64,000 bases of DNA from Azolla caroliniana. Taxonomy: Eukaryota > Polypodiophyta. The position numbers and the translations under genes were made by a program. Location: contig JBHGNT010000011.1 in NCBI GenBank assembly GCA_043228905.1, positions 6,076,001 to 6,140,000 on the forward strand, in the 5' to 3' direction. The notes beneath the pieces were generated by a model. That model was not told the origin of the DNA. It did not search any database and saw nothing but the letters and a program-made list of their open reading frames with translations. This document shows, piece after piece, positions 27,801 to 36,289 of this stretch (position 1 is its first letter; every line of letters begins with the position of its first letter).

Positions 27801-28834
27801 ATTCCGACGATGTCACAGTGTTGTGAGTTGCCGACTCGAACTGAGTCGGAGTGACGGATCGTATATTGCCGAAATTGGGATCGATGAGGAGTCACGTGAA
27901 ATGACGCGCCCGAATCCAAGAGCCATGTGCTCGATTCTTCAGTCGTGAGTAGAACTTCTGATCCGACTGGATTTTCTATTGATAGTATATTCGGGTCGTC
28001 CGGTAGTACATCAGCTGAGAAGCTGACGTAATTGATCTCCTCATGCCGGCCACTCTTCTTGTTGTTCTTGTTCTTGAGTGCGCGGCAGTCGGCTTTGATG
28101 TGTCCGGGTTTCTTGCAATAGTTGCAGATTCGGTTATCCCGTGACTGGCTCCGTCTTCGCTGATTGTTCGGCGGCCGTGAGGAATCTCGTCCTCGTATGT
28201 TCGATTGGTCTGTCGAACCTTGTACTACGTAGGCGTTGTCTGTTGAGTCTTTGGCGAAAGACTTTCTCCGAGCTGCTTCGGTCAGGATTGCGCTCGTGAC
28301 TTCGGAGTATTTAACAGCCGTGGTTGACGCGTTGCACACGGTTGTGACGAAAGTTTCCCATGATGGGGGAAGGCTGCTCATGAGTATCATTGCTCTGAGT
28401 TCATCCTCGATTGTCGTCCCCTGTGACGAGATTTGGGAGATTATGCTTTCGTACTCATTGAGGTGTGCTTGGACCGAGTCGGATTCTTTCATCCGCAAGT
28501 TGTAGAGGCGCCGGATCAGAAACATCTTCGTTGCGGCGACCTTCTTTTCGTAAGTGTCCGACAGTGTTTTCCACAGTTCGAATGCTGTCGTACACGATTG
28601 CACCGTGAAGTATACCGATTCCGATAGGTGCATCCGAATCGTGGCGCGGACGATTCTGTCCAGCTTCTGCCACTCAATTGGTTTGTATCCTTCTGGAGGT
28701 TCTTCATTTTCGATGGGATCGATTTGCCCCTTGACTATGAGATAGTCCTGCATTTGCTCCTTCCAGAAGTTAAAGTTCGATCCATCGAACTTTCGTAGAC
28801 TCATTTCTGACGAGCCGGATGTTGATGCCATCAA
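24818..28834 (-). CDS. CopA Gag-Pol polyprotein, 1338 residues, intact
   Basis: Domain order is that of Ty1/copia. Gag is about 1-230, with a CCHC knuckle at 237-250 (CNYC..H..C). Aspartic protease has DSGAS at 307-311. A GAG-pre-integrase HHCC region lies around 434-469. Integrase catalytic residues are D496, D559 and E595 (35 residues between the last two). RT is about 845-1090, with YVDD at 1012-1015; RNase H lies in the C-terminal third (YTDSDFAG, then DSQGA). One frame with no frameshift, so Gag and Pol are made as one product. All visible catalytic residues are intact; length is normal for the superfamily. Start chosen as the first ATG in a long leader; a second Met follows immediately. 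Confidence 0.97.
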   Translation of the reverse strand: MMASTSGSSEMSLRKFDGSNFNFWKEQMQDYLIVKGQIDPIENEEPPEGYKPIEWQKLDRIVRATIRMHLSESVYFTVQSCTTAFELWKTLSDTYEKKVAATKMFLIRRLYNLRMKESDSVQAHLNEYESIISQISSQGTTIEDELRAMILMSSLPPSWETFVTTVCNASTTAVKYSEVTSAILTEAARRKSFAKDSTDNAYVVQGSTDQSNIRGRDSSRPPNNQRRRSQSRDNRICNYCKKPGHIKADCRALKNKNNKKSGRHEEINYVSFSADVLPDDPNILSIENPVGSEVLLTTEESSTWLLDSGASFHVTPHRSQFRQYTIRHSDSVRVGNSQHCDIVGIGTVELNLAGGSTLVLHNVRHVPELTRPLISVGQLDEDGIRAGFSSGGWTLHRGNLLLARGPKIHSLYPLHVTLREGNLFLVDIPVSSLWHRRLGHLSKTGITHLSSAGYIPKLSFSDHQFCEHCQYGKQVAASHPTSAPRETRPLDLVHSDVCGPMPHQSLGGASYFVSFIDDSTRKVWAYPIRTKDRVFSIFTDWLAMVENQTDRKLKCLRTDNGGEFKSDEFVKFCRQRGIRREFTAPHSPEQNGIAERMNRTIQERIVSMLQHSGLSDGFWAEALLTAVHIINMSPSRLLGLQIPQELWIGSKPNYDKLRIFGCEAYALIPKDDRRKLAPRSRKCIFLGYGSDGEMGYRLWDPERRQIVRSSDVVFNESAMNPSVEKPIEVRRVTFSDVPTLQEGPALNTRSASRVAEPYTTDSDNSDSAQPNDSVSDHPTSIPDATSPIIPRRSERLSQPPERYSPGIFFTDAGEPTSYEEASTSVDSATWHLAMESEMHSIRANKTWDLVELPRNRRALPCKWVYRLKETSDSTTPKYKARLVAKGFRQEYGVDFDEIFSPVVKMTTLRLLLGVVAADNLELIQLDVKTAFLHGDLEEEIYMEQPKGFVATGQEHLVCRLRKSLYGLKQAPRQWYKKFDDFIQSIGFSKSDEDHCLFTNTARDGSPIFLIIYVDDMLISGRHAGELADLVRQLRLKFSMKDLGPARHILGMKISRHRDKRHLFLSQTDYIGRVLERFNMQSAKSASTPLPMNLRLSQRDCPTSGSEGEDMKSVPYAPAVGSLMYLMVATRPDISHAVGVVSRFMHNPGRSHWNAVKHVFRYLAGTKDHGILFGPNRTSGVVGYTDSDFAGCIDSRKSTTGYCFKFGNGAISWKSKLQECTATSTTEAEYVAASDAAKEALWLGRLAHTFRQVEHDSAPVVYSDSQGAVALSKNPVHHNASKHIDVRYHFVRDCVISGKIGLEKISTTDNVADGMTKCLSADRFRSLRHQMGVTTNQSG

Positions 28835-29407
28835 ATTTGGTTTCGGTTGACGAAGCTCGGTTCGGAGTTGACTACGAATCTTGTTGGAGTGCAGCCTGTT
28901 GGCTCACCCGATATCGTTCTAGTCGGATTTGAACCCGAGTCGGTTCGGCTTCGGATATATGTATTGTTGAACTTGCTCGAATTGACTACGGTAACCTGAG
29001 GGACAGAACCGACTGGTCTTCCCGAATGTCGCCGAGTCGGAGTGAGCCCGGTTCACTTCGGATATATATGCCGAATACCGATTATTGAAACCGATTATCT
29101 GGACCGATTCGGCTTCGGGTGACTGCAGCGACGAGAGAGACGGATCCGACTGATCCTCCCGAATGTCGATCAGCCAGATGAAGCACGAATTTGGGTTGTT
29201 GTCAAAGTTGCACAAGGGGATTTCACCTCGAGCGGTTACGATCACAAGGGACAGAGTACAACCTGCTGGCTTACTCCAAGCAAGGGGATCTAACGCGATG
29301 AGGTGCAAACCTCGTTTTTGTTCTTCTTCTCTCTTTCTTCGAATGACGCAGGAAACCGAATGCAGAGACGACGGCCGACAGCGGATTGAAGGACCGACTA
29401 CTGTGCA
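28835..29407 (-). other. CopA untranslated leader
   Basis: About 570 bases between primer site and start codon, longer than in many copia elements. It contains repeated phrases around ccgactcgg/gaaccgactgg (for example 28920-29130), and a packaging or translational role could be placed here. No ORF on the - strand is convincing. Confidence 0.5.
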
Positions 29408-29420
29408 GGCTCTGATACCA
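29408..29420 (-). other. CopA primer-binding site (initiator Met tRNA)
   Basis: TGGTATCAGAGCC on the - strand, two bases inside the 5' LTR. It is complementary to the 3' end of plant initiator methionine tRNA. Confidence 0.93.
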
Positions 29421-29422
29421 GA

Positions 29423-29701
29423 TGTTGGAAGCAATGTCGTCAGTGCGGAAGATCTTGAAGCACTCGATTCCTGTTTATTCCCTGTGTATGACAGAATGTA
29501 GGTCGTTGCACAGAGAGAGAGAGAGAGAGACACAAAAGACTCTTTATTTCACAAAGCAATAATACAACAACCAACCTCACAAAGAGGTTACAAGGTCACT
29601 ATATATAGTGACCGACTTAGGGCAACTACCCTTTATGCTAATTACATAAATGGCCAAAACGGGATGGTGTGAATACGTCCATTATACACATGTATTCGAC
29701 A
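29423..29701 (-). repeat. CopA 5' LTR
   Basis: 279 bp, apparently identical to the 3' LTR. TATA palindrome at 29594-29613. Followed by the target duplication gtaga at 29702-29706. Confidence 0.95.
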
Positions 29702-29706
29702 GTAGA

Positions 29707-30425
29707 GGCGTTCCATCCTTCTTTGGGTCCGAACGCTCCCCAGCCTGTTTTGTGGTGCTAGCCTTCTTGCGCTGCTAGAGGTGCTCTAACGGTTCCTCTT
29801 CCGCTTCCTTCTCTTGAGTCTCGATGTTAACTTTTGCTGCCAAGGGGTCCGGCTCTTTTTGAACCGGTCGGTGAAATATGATCTTGATTGGCTGTGTCGG
29901 TGTCTCCTCCTACGTTTCCGCCTATCCCTTCCTATTGGCGAACTCTTTTGCCGCCTTGTCCGTGTCGGCCGTCTTCCCTTTGGGTGCCTTAGAGGCCAAC
30001 AACTACTACCGTTTCGAAGCCGTTTTCGGGGTGCCTTCGGTTGTTCTCCCCTGCTTCGTGGTCTTCACAGGTTCGATAGGTGACGCCAATAGGGTGAGCC
30101 ATTGCGCCAATGCAGTCCATATTTTCCTACCCTCCTTGCCTCTTACAAATTCGATGGCCACACAGAGGCCATCTACAATCAGTACCGGCTAGTTCACCTT
30201 CATGCCTTCATACGTTGCTATGACTAAGTCGGTCGGTTCCGAGGAATGCACGGGGGTCAAGGGTATACATGTCCAAATTCATGCAACACACTGGCAATCT
30301 CTCGAAATAATGTATCTTCGCCGCCCTATGTCCTGTAGGCCTTGCTGGCCAGAGAGTATTCACCAAAATATAAGTTGGGGATAATCGGAGCCAAAGTGGA
30401 GGCACATACTCGAAGTGCCTTCTTC
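29707..30425 (-). pseudogene. GYP-D 3' ORF remnant, upstream half
   Basis: On the - strand, across a few stops, one can follow ALRVCASTLAPIIPNLYFG.., then IASVLHEFGHVYP, then VLIVDGLCVAIEFVRG and GRKIWTALAQWLTLLASP, before a Lys/Thr/Pro-rich part that meets the CopA insertion. This reads like a formerly folded protein domain followed by a disordered tail. No family recognised. At about 30425 it is joined to a CopB reverse-transcriptase fragment, so its true start is lost. Confidence 0.45.
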
Positions 30426-33096
30426 AACATCTAGAGGCTGATACCGGAGTATCCACTTGACCACGTTCCAATGCTCTTTGCCGAGATTGCTCATGAACCG
30501 GCTCACCACTCTGACTGCATATCCGATATTTGGCCGCGTACATACCATTGCGTACATCAAGCTCCCAACGGCAGAGGCATATGGTATCTTCATCATATCC
30601 GCCTTCTCCGCCTTTGTCCTCGGGCTTTGTTTTCCGGATAGCTTGTAGTTTGCCAGAAGTGTCGATCCGACCAGTTTCGCCTCCGACATGTTGAACCGTT
30701 GAAGCACCTTTGTCACATACTTCTCTTGTGACGACCACAATAGCTTCTTCTATTGGTCCCGGATGATGTGCATTCCGAATATCTGCCTTGCGAGACCCAA
30801 GTCTTTCATTGAGAAGGTCCGGTTTAGAGCCTTCTTCAGCATCCGGCTCTTGCCTTGGTTTCGTCCGACGATCAACATATCATCCACATATAGGAGGAGT
30901 ATCAAGAAATCTCCTTCGTCAAATTTATTCACAAACACACAGTGATCGACCTGCGTCTTGTGGTACCCTTGGTCGATCATGAAGGAGTCGAACTTCCGGT
31001 ACCATTATTGGGGAGCTTGCTTCAGTCCGTATAGACTCTTCTTCAGCCGGTACACCAGGTGCTCCTTCCCTTTCCTCTCAAATCCTTCTGGTTGTTGCAT
31101 GTAGATCTCCTCTTCGAGGTCACCATGGAGGAACGTCGTCTTGACGTCCAATTGCTCTACCTCAAGGTCCATGCTTGCCACTATGCTCAACACCATCCAG
31201 ATGGAGGTCATCTTAACTACCGGGGCAAAGATCTCATCTAAGTCCACTCCTTTCTTCTGTTGGAAACCCTTCACCACGATTCGGGCCTTATACCTTGGTG
31301 GATTTCCGGCGTCTCCCGGTTTCAACTTGTACACCCACTTGTTTCAGACTGCCCTCTTTCCTTTCGGCAACTCCACCAATTCGTATGTGTGGTTCTCATG
31401 CAGGGAATCCATCTCATCTTGCATGGCACTCAACCACTTGTGGTTTTGGGTGTCTCCCCTTCCTTCTTCCAAAGCTTTCCGGCTCCCCCTCATCGGTTAG
31501 CAACACATGCTCTGCATCCGGAAATCTTCGGGGGGCTCTTCTCTCCCGGAGAGGATATCTCCGTCCTTGGTTTCGGACTGTCGGTTCCTTCGTCTGTCCT
31601 CCCGTAGACCCATAGCTTCCAATTGTGGTCGTCTATCAACATGACAAAGTACTGTGATCCAGCATGTGACTTCATGTCGACTTGACCCACATCGGTATGC
31701 ACCAGCTCCATTGGTGCATTTTGTCTCATCGATGGTCTTGACCGAAAGGAGGTGCGGTTTTGCTTGCCGTCCAGGCAGTCGATGCACTTCTCAAGTTGCA
31801 CATCCTTCACCGGAATGAGGTTATCATCGGCAAGCCTCTTCATCCCCTTCTCACTCATGTGACACAGTCTTTTGTGCCACAGCTCACCAACAGTGTCGGA
31901 TGCTACGCTCACTTCTTCCCGACATATCCGGGCATTCATCAAGTACAGTGTGTTAACCTTCCAGGCTCGAAGCACTATGAAGCTCCCTTTACAGAACATC
32001 ATGACACCATTCCTGATGCTACCTATGTAGCCTTCATCATCTAGCCGACCGGCTAATATCAGGTTCAGTCGAACCTCCAGAACGTGTCATACATCCTTCA
32101 GCAGCAACTTGCATCTAGTTGATGTCGTCAATAGCACATCTCCTATGCCAATAATTCGGCATGTCCCTTCATTCCCCATCCGGACACAGCCGTGCTCACC
32201 GGCTGAGTAGGATGAGAACCATTTTTTGTCCGAGGTAAGGTGGAACGACGCTCCGGAATCGACAACCCACGTTTTCTCGTCAGTAGCCAGGTTCAACTCG
32301 CTCTCCTCGATGATGAGCATTAGTTCTTCTTCACTTGCCGCGATCGCCAGCTTGCTGCAATAGAAGCAAGTGGACCTCCCCCTTGACTTTGACTGTGTCC
32401 CCGACGTTTCCCGGTTCTAGGGACTCCGATATCGGCCTCTTCCCCGGTTGTGGTCATCTTCCGTGACCAAGGCCTTCGGATCAGTTCCGGACTCCTTGTC
32501 CTTCCGGCGAGCTTCTTCATCTAGCAAGCTTGATTTTACCCTTGCTAGGGACAGTTGTTTTCCTTCCAGCCCGGCGTTGCCCAACATGACTACTAACGGC
32601 TCCTAGCTATCCGGGAGGGAACTGAGCAGGAGTAATGCGATTATCTCATTGGCAAGCGGTACTTCCAACGAGTTTGCCTGGTGGATCAGTCCCTAAAAGG
32701 CATTCATGTGCTCCGCCATACTAGAGCCGTCTTGGTATGGGAGCCTCACTAGCTTCCAGAATACCGAAACCCGATTAACAACATTTTTGTTTTGGAACAT
32801 AATTTCAATCTTCTCCCAGAGTTTGTGAGCCTTGATCTCTTCGTTGAAGTTGTTATACAGGCTCATGTTGCTGAAGCACTGTATGTAAGCAGTCATCTTC
32901 ATGTGCATCACCTCCCACACTGTGGCATCGATCTTGTCCGGTCTCTTGTCCCCGAACTGAACTGGCAACCAAAGATCTTTGACCACTAGCATATCCCTAA
33001 TCTTTGACTTCCACACTGAGTAGTTGGATCCGGTGAGCTTCAACATGCCGCCGAACAATTCTTTCATTTCCTGTGTTGTTCACTCTGATACTAGTT
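30426..33096 (-). pseudogene. CopB-1 gag-pol remnant (copia)
   Basis: In order on the - strand: gag from ATG at 33067 (LTGSNYSVWKSKIRDML..), protease with DSGAS (about 32265), GAG-pre-integrase (ELWHKRLCHMSEKGMKRL, about 31890), the first part of integrase (LVHTDVGQVD) ending near 31600. After a deletion come RT pieces 31334-31005, 30980-30750 (with YVDD) and 30740-30430 (GSLMYAMVCTRP). It breaks at ILRY near 30430, before RNase H. Multiple stops; dead. A mutated primer site (TAGTATCAGAG, 33093-33083) adjoins the LTR. Confidence 0.9.
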
Positions 33097-33630
33097 TGAC
33101 GAGAAATGCACGAAATATCGCTCGGCCACAACCGAGTAGTAAATCACATCATCAGGAATCAAACACAGAAATGGGAAGAGGAGAGTACACAAGAAAATGA
33201 CACAAGATGTTTACATAGAAAACCCTAATAGGGAAAAACCACAGGAGCCCATAGACTCTAAACTATCACTATGAAGAGAAGGGGTACAATTAGAGACTCG
33301 GAGGCAACGACCTCAAGCTCTGTTTCTTCACACAGTGGCAGTTACAACAGAGTGTCACTCTGTATCTCTCTCTCCCCCTCTCTCCCTCTAACTCTGTACA
33401 ACGATTATAGCAATATGACAACAACACACTCTCACATCTAAAGTGATTGCCCTAAGTCATATTTATAGTTATATGAACTTAGGGATATACAAATATAGCC
33501 TCAAGTGGCTTATCCTAGACATATTTACAAATCTGTCTTCTCTTCCGGTTCTCACCGGCTCTCTTCCGGTTCTCACTGGGTCCTCTTTATTCATCACCAA
33601 ATCCCATCCAGAAATATCGATTTCCCAACA
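33097..33630 (-). repeat. CopB-1 5' LTR (534 bp)
   Basis: On the - strand TGTTGGGAAATCG..CTCGTCA. It carries a TATAAATA motif within gtcatatttatag (about 33460), C/T-rich runs and doubled cttccggttctcac blocks (about 33540-33580). No partner LTR, because the 3' part of the element is missing. Confidence 0.8.
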
Positions 33631-34155
33631 CTTTTATCCTCTTTCCACTACCACATTTCGAATTAGTGTCCTATCCAATTCACTAAGCTTATATGTAAAG
33701 TTATCATATACTTTTCTTACTATGTAAGGCCCAAACCATCTTTTAGCGAACCACCCAATCCCCTTCTTCTATCTTCTTATGTCGAATTATGCGATTTTTA
33801 TCAAAAAGAAATTTATTCTTTAATCAAACCTCCAATCGTTGGCCTGCTAATTCTACATCTTCAGGCTGACGCTCTAATTCTTGAATTCGCAAAGCAAGCA
33901 ATTCTTTTTAGCTCAGCTCTTCTCTCCATGAAATAGATTTCCATGATATAATTGATTCTTCTATTGGCATGATGGGCTTTTGGCCAATTATCAGTTCAGT
34001 TGGCATATATCATGTTACCGAACTATGTGTTGTCTGATCTGCCCCATAGTGCATAAGGTAGCATGTGTGGCCAATCTCTTATTCTACCTTTACAACTTTT
34101 CACGATTGCCTTAAATATTGGGCTATGTCCTCTTTCAATTGTTGTTAATCCAGGG
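33631..34155 (-). pseudogene. Gypsy integrase C-terminal remnant
   Basis: On the - strand: IERGHSPI.KA..KSCKGRIRDWPHMLPYALW (34150-34040), closely similar to the GYP-A/GYP-B integrase after the catalytic Glu, and further left a degenerate GDWV..RWFGPY.VRK segment (about 33770-33640). Frame is broken. It was the target into which CopB-1 inserted; its own 5' part is missing beyond 34155. Confidence 0.75.
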
Positions 34156-34625
34156 TTGGACAAGCCACTAACACAGGGTGTCCCTCTGGAACACTTCACC
34201 AAAGGGGTGGTACGGTAAGGAATGTGCAAATTGTAATACAGAACTGATCTTTCCCTGTTACTATCTGGAATGATTAACTTGATTCACGCGTATGATAATC
34301 ACATTAAGCACAGAACGGCATTAACAAGATAAACAATATGTAAAGCCACAACACTTCTCTCATAATGATCTGTTAATTACATCGTCTCCGCATCCTTTTA
34401 TAGGTATCCAGCTGTGTTACAAACCGGTGCCAATTGGCAACCGGCTACGAACTGGTCCAGATCCGGATCAACATACCAATTCCGGGTCCATCTATCCGAT
34501 CTTATAATTATCATAATTGATCTAATTACACCTCCCAAAACCGGCTCCCCATTCATACTTTGGCCTAACCGGCCAACACATGGCACGCCTGTGGGACAGT
34601 ACATTGTACGTCAAACCCATGATTA
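34156..34625 (-). repeat. LTR-like segment, boundaries uncertain
   Basis: A TATA box on the - strand (TATAAAA, 34402-34396), CCGG-containing direct motifs, and a possible terminus TGTTGGCCGG at 34578 (or TGGGTTTGACG at 34619, next to a gaggggg purine run at 34626-34636). No target duplication found. It may be the 3' LTR of the CopC fragment on its right, but the CopC 5' LTR piece does not resemble it. Confidence 0.35.
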
Positions 34626-34636
34626 GCCCCCTCATT

Positions 34637-35342
34637 CATCCTCCAAAATGTCCAGAATGCTCTGGTCTCGGGGTTCCAACGGTTCATCGGGTAGTTGCTC
34701 CATTCTCTTCAACGGCAAGCATCGATTGCAATTTGAAGAACGAAGGCAAACCGCCATCCGTAATGATCCAAACTTCTACGCCAATCCTTCGAGACAGACC
34801 TGCACCATTTCTTCCTCCTCGACGGTCATGTTGATGGAGGTGAGGGAATTGCAGATGTCTTTGATCTAGGAGGTGTAATCAGACACCGACATGTCTCTTT
34901 GTCAAACAATGCTTAGTTCCTATCTTAGCTGAAGCTTTCTCGCTGTGGTGCTTGCCACGAAAATTTTCTTCAGATTTCCCCAAGCCTCCTTTGGTGTCTT
35001 GGCATCCCGGTTGTAGCTCAATAGCTTATCACTTACACTAGATGCAAAGCACTAGAAAACTTTGCTTGCCAACTAATCCCAAGACGGAAAATCCTTATGT
35101 GTTGAATCTGGTGTTGCTGCTCCTTCGACATAACTCCAATATCCATGTCGTAACATATATTGGTGCATCTTGTATGGCCAAGATGCGTAGTTGCTCCTAT
35201 CAAGCTTCTCCGTCGGAAGCGAGCTTCCCATGCCTTTGTCCATTTCTCGTTTTCGTATGTTCTCATCTGAACGCTAAGATTTGTCTGTGTTGGAAGTTCT
35301 TGTCGGCAGCAGAGGATGTTCAACCCTCGCACTCTGATACCA
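34637..35342 (-). pseudogene. CopC gag remnant with primer site
   Basis: TGGTATCAGAG (35342-35332, - strand) marks the primer site, directly against an LTR end. Downstream, across several frameshifts, is a copia Gag: ..TPKEAWGNLKKIFVASTTARKLQL-like sequence (about 35000-34920), DMSVSDYTS (about 34890), LTSINMTVEEEEMVQVCLEGLA-like (about 34840-34780). It ends near 34640 with no protease, integrase or RT. A different copia family from CopA and CopB. Confidence 0.65.
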
Positions 35343-35580
35343 TGTAAAAATCAAAGTGTGGAAGCTAAACACAAATCACAACAGGCTCAGCCGGATCGCA
35401 ACAAGAATCCGGATAATCGGAAATCCACGTCTGGCTACATATTCAACTAGGGCGGAGGAGCCATATCCTAGAGGTTGAAGCTTCAAGACTACACGGCCCT
35501 CTTGACAATGGCGCAAGAGAGCATGTGGGACTACAACAAGTGACCAAGCAGCAAAGAGCCTAATGAATAGATGCAGCAGG
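35343..35580 (-). repeat. CopC 5' LTR, end fragment
   Basis: The sequence upstream of the CopC primer site, ending ..GATTTTTACA on the - strand, interrupted at 35580 by GYP-E. The remainder should continue from 39536, but no clear CopC LTR start was identified there. Confidence 0.4.
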
Positions 35581-36026
35581 TGTCCAAACCAAGAGTAAAA
35601 GATAGAGTGATGGAAGAAGGATATAAGAGAACACGAGAAGAAAGGAAGGAAATGCTAAAAGAAGAATGGGTGTATTAAGATAGAGAAAGAAAGAAAATGG
35701 ATACAAGATATGTTATGAGAGCTAAATACTAGTGTTGATTCAAATTGATTTGATATTACATATATGCCCTTATTTATAGGTTCATATAGAATAGCTTAGA
35801 GATTTCTATAATGTTCTAGAATGTTCTAGACCTAGAATGTTTTGGGATATTCTAGAACATTCTAGAATGATCTAGAGTTTTTACAATAATCAATGTAATA
35901 CAAAAAAGTAGCTTTTATCCTCTCATATGACAATAAGCTATCTTAATTGTTGACGTTTTCAATTATGGATTACAAGGTTCGAGGTTCAAGTCCGGGTGAC
36001 GCCACAATGGTCATGTGTTCATGACA
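35581..36026 (-). repeat. GYP-E 3' LTR with antisense tRNA-like module
   Basis: On the - strand it starts TGTCATGAACACATG at 36026. On the + strand it carries a tRNA-like module at about 35937-36004: an A-box-like tatcttaattgttgacg, B box GGTTCAAGTCC (35983-35993) and an end gtgacgCCA. A (tctagaa)-type heat-shock-element-like cluster (ttctagaatgttctaga) is at about 35811-35875. TATA candidate: ttatttata, about 35770. Confidence 0.85.
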
Positions 36027-36289
36027 CTATTCCTCCTTTGAGAACGGCGAGTGGAAGTCAGCGTTAACATTGTAGTTCCGGGTTTGTTTGGATATTAGTG
36101 ATGGAAGTCATCGACAAGAGCTTGAGCATTACAAATGTTATCGACAGATTCCCAAGGGCGATCACTCAGAGGATAGCCAAGCCAATCAACTAGATAATAA
36201 AGTTTATTGTGCACAATCTTAGAATCGAGAATAGCAGCTACCTCGTATTCGGGGCTGCCAACCAGCTGGACAGAAGGCGGTGGTGGTAT

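Larger units (their letters stand above)
24346..29701 (-). mobile_element. CopA, complete Ty1/copia element (5356 bp)
   Basis: Two 279-bp LTRs that look identical, perfect target duplication gtaga (24341-24345 and 29702-29706), primer site, polypurine tract and one uninterrupted polyprotein. All parts needed for autonomous movement are present, and LTR identity implies very recent insertion. It landed in the GYP-D 3' ORF. Confidence 0.97.

Noticed and set aside
34156-34625. Solo LTR with confident boundaries
   Set aside because: TATA box and a TGTTGG start are present but no target duplication or paired end could be found, so it is kept only as a low-confidence repeat.
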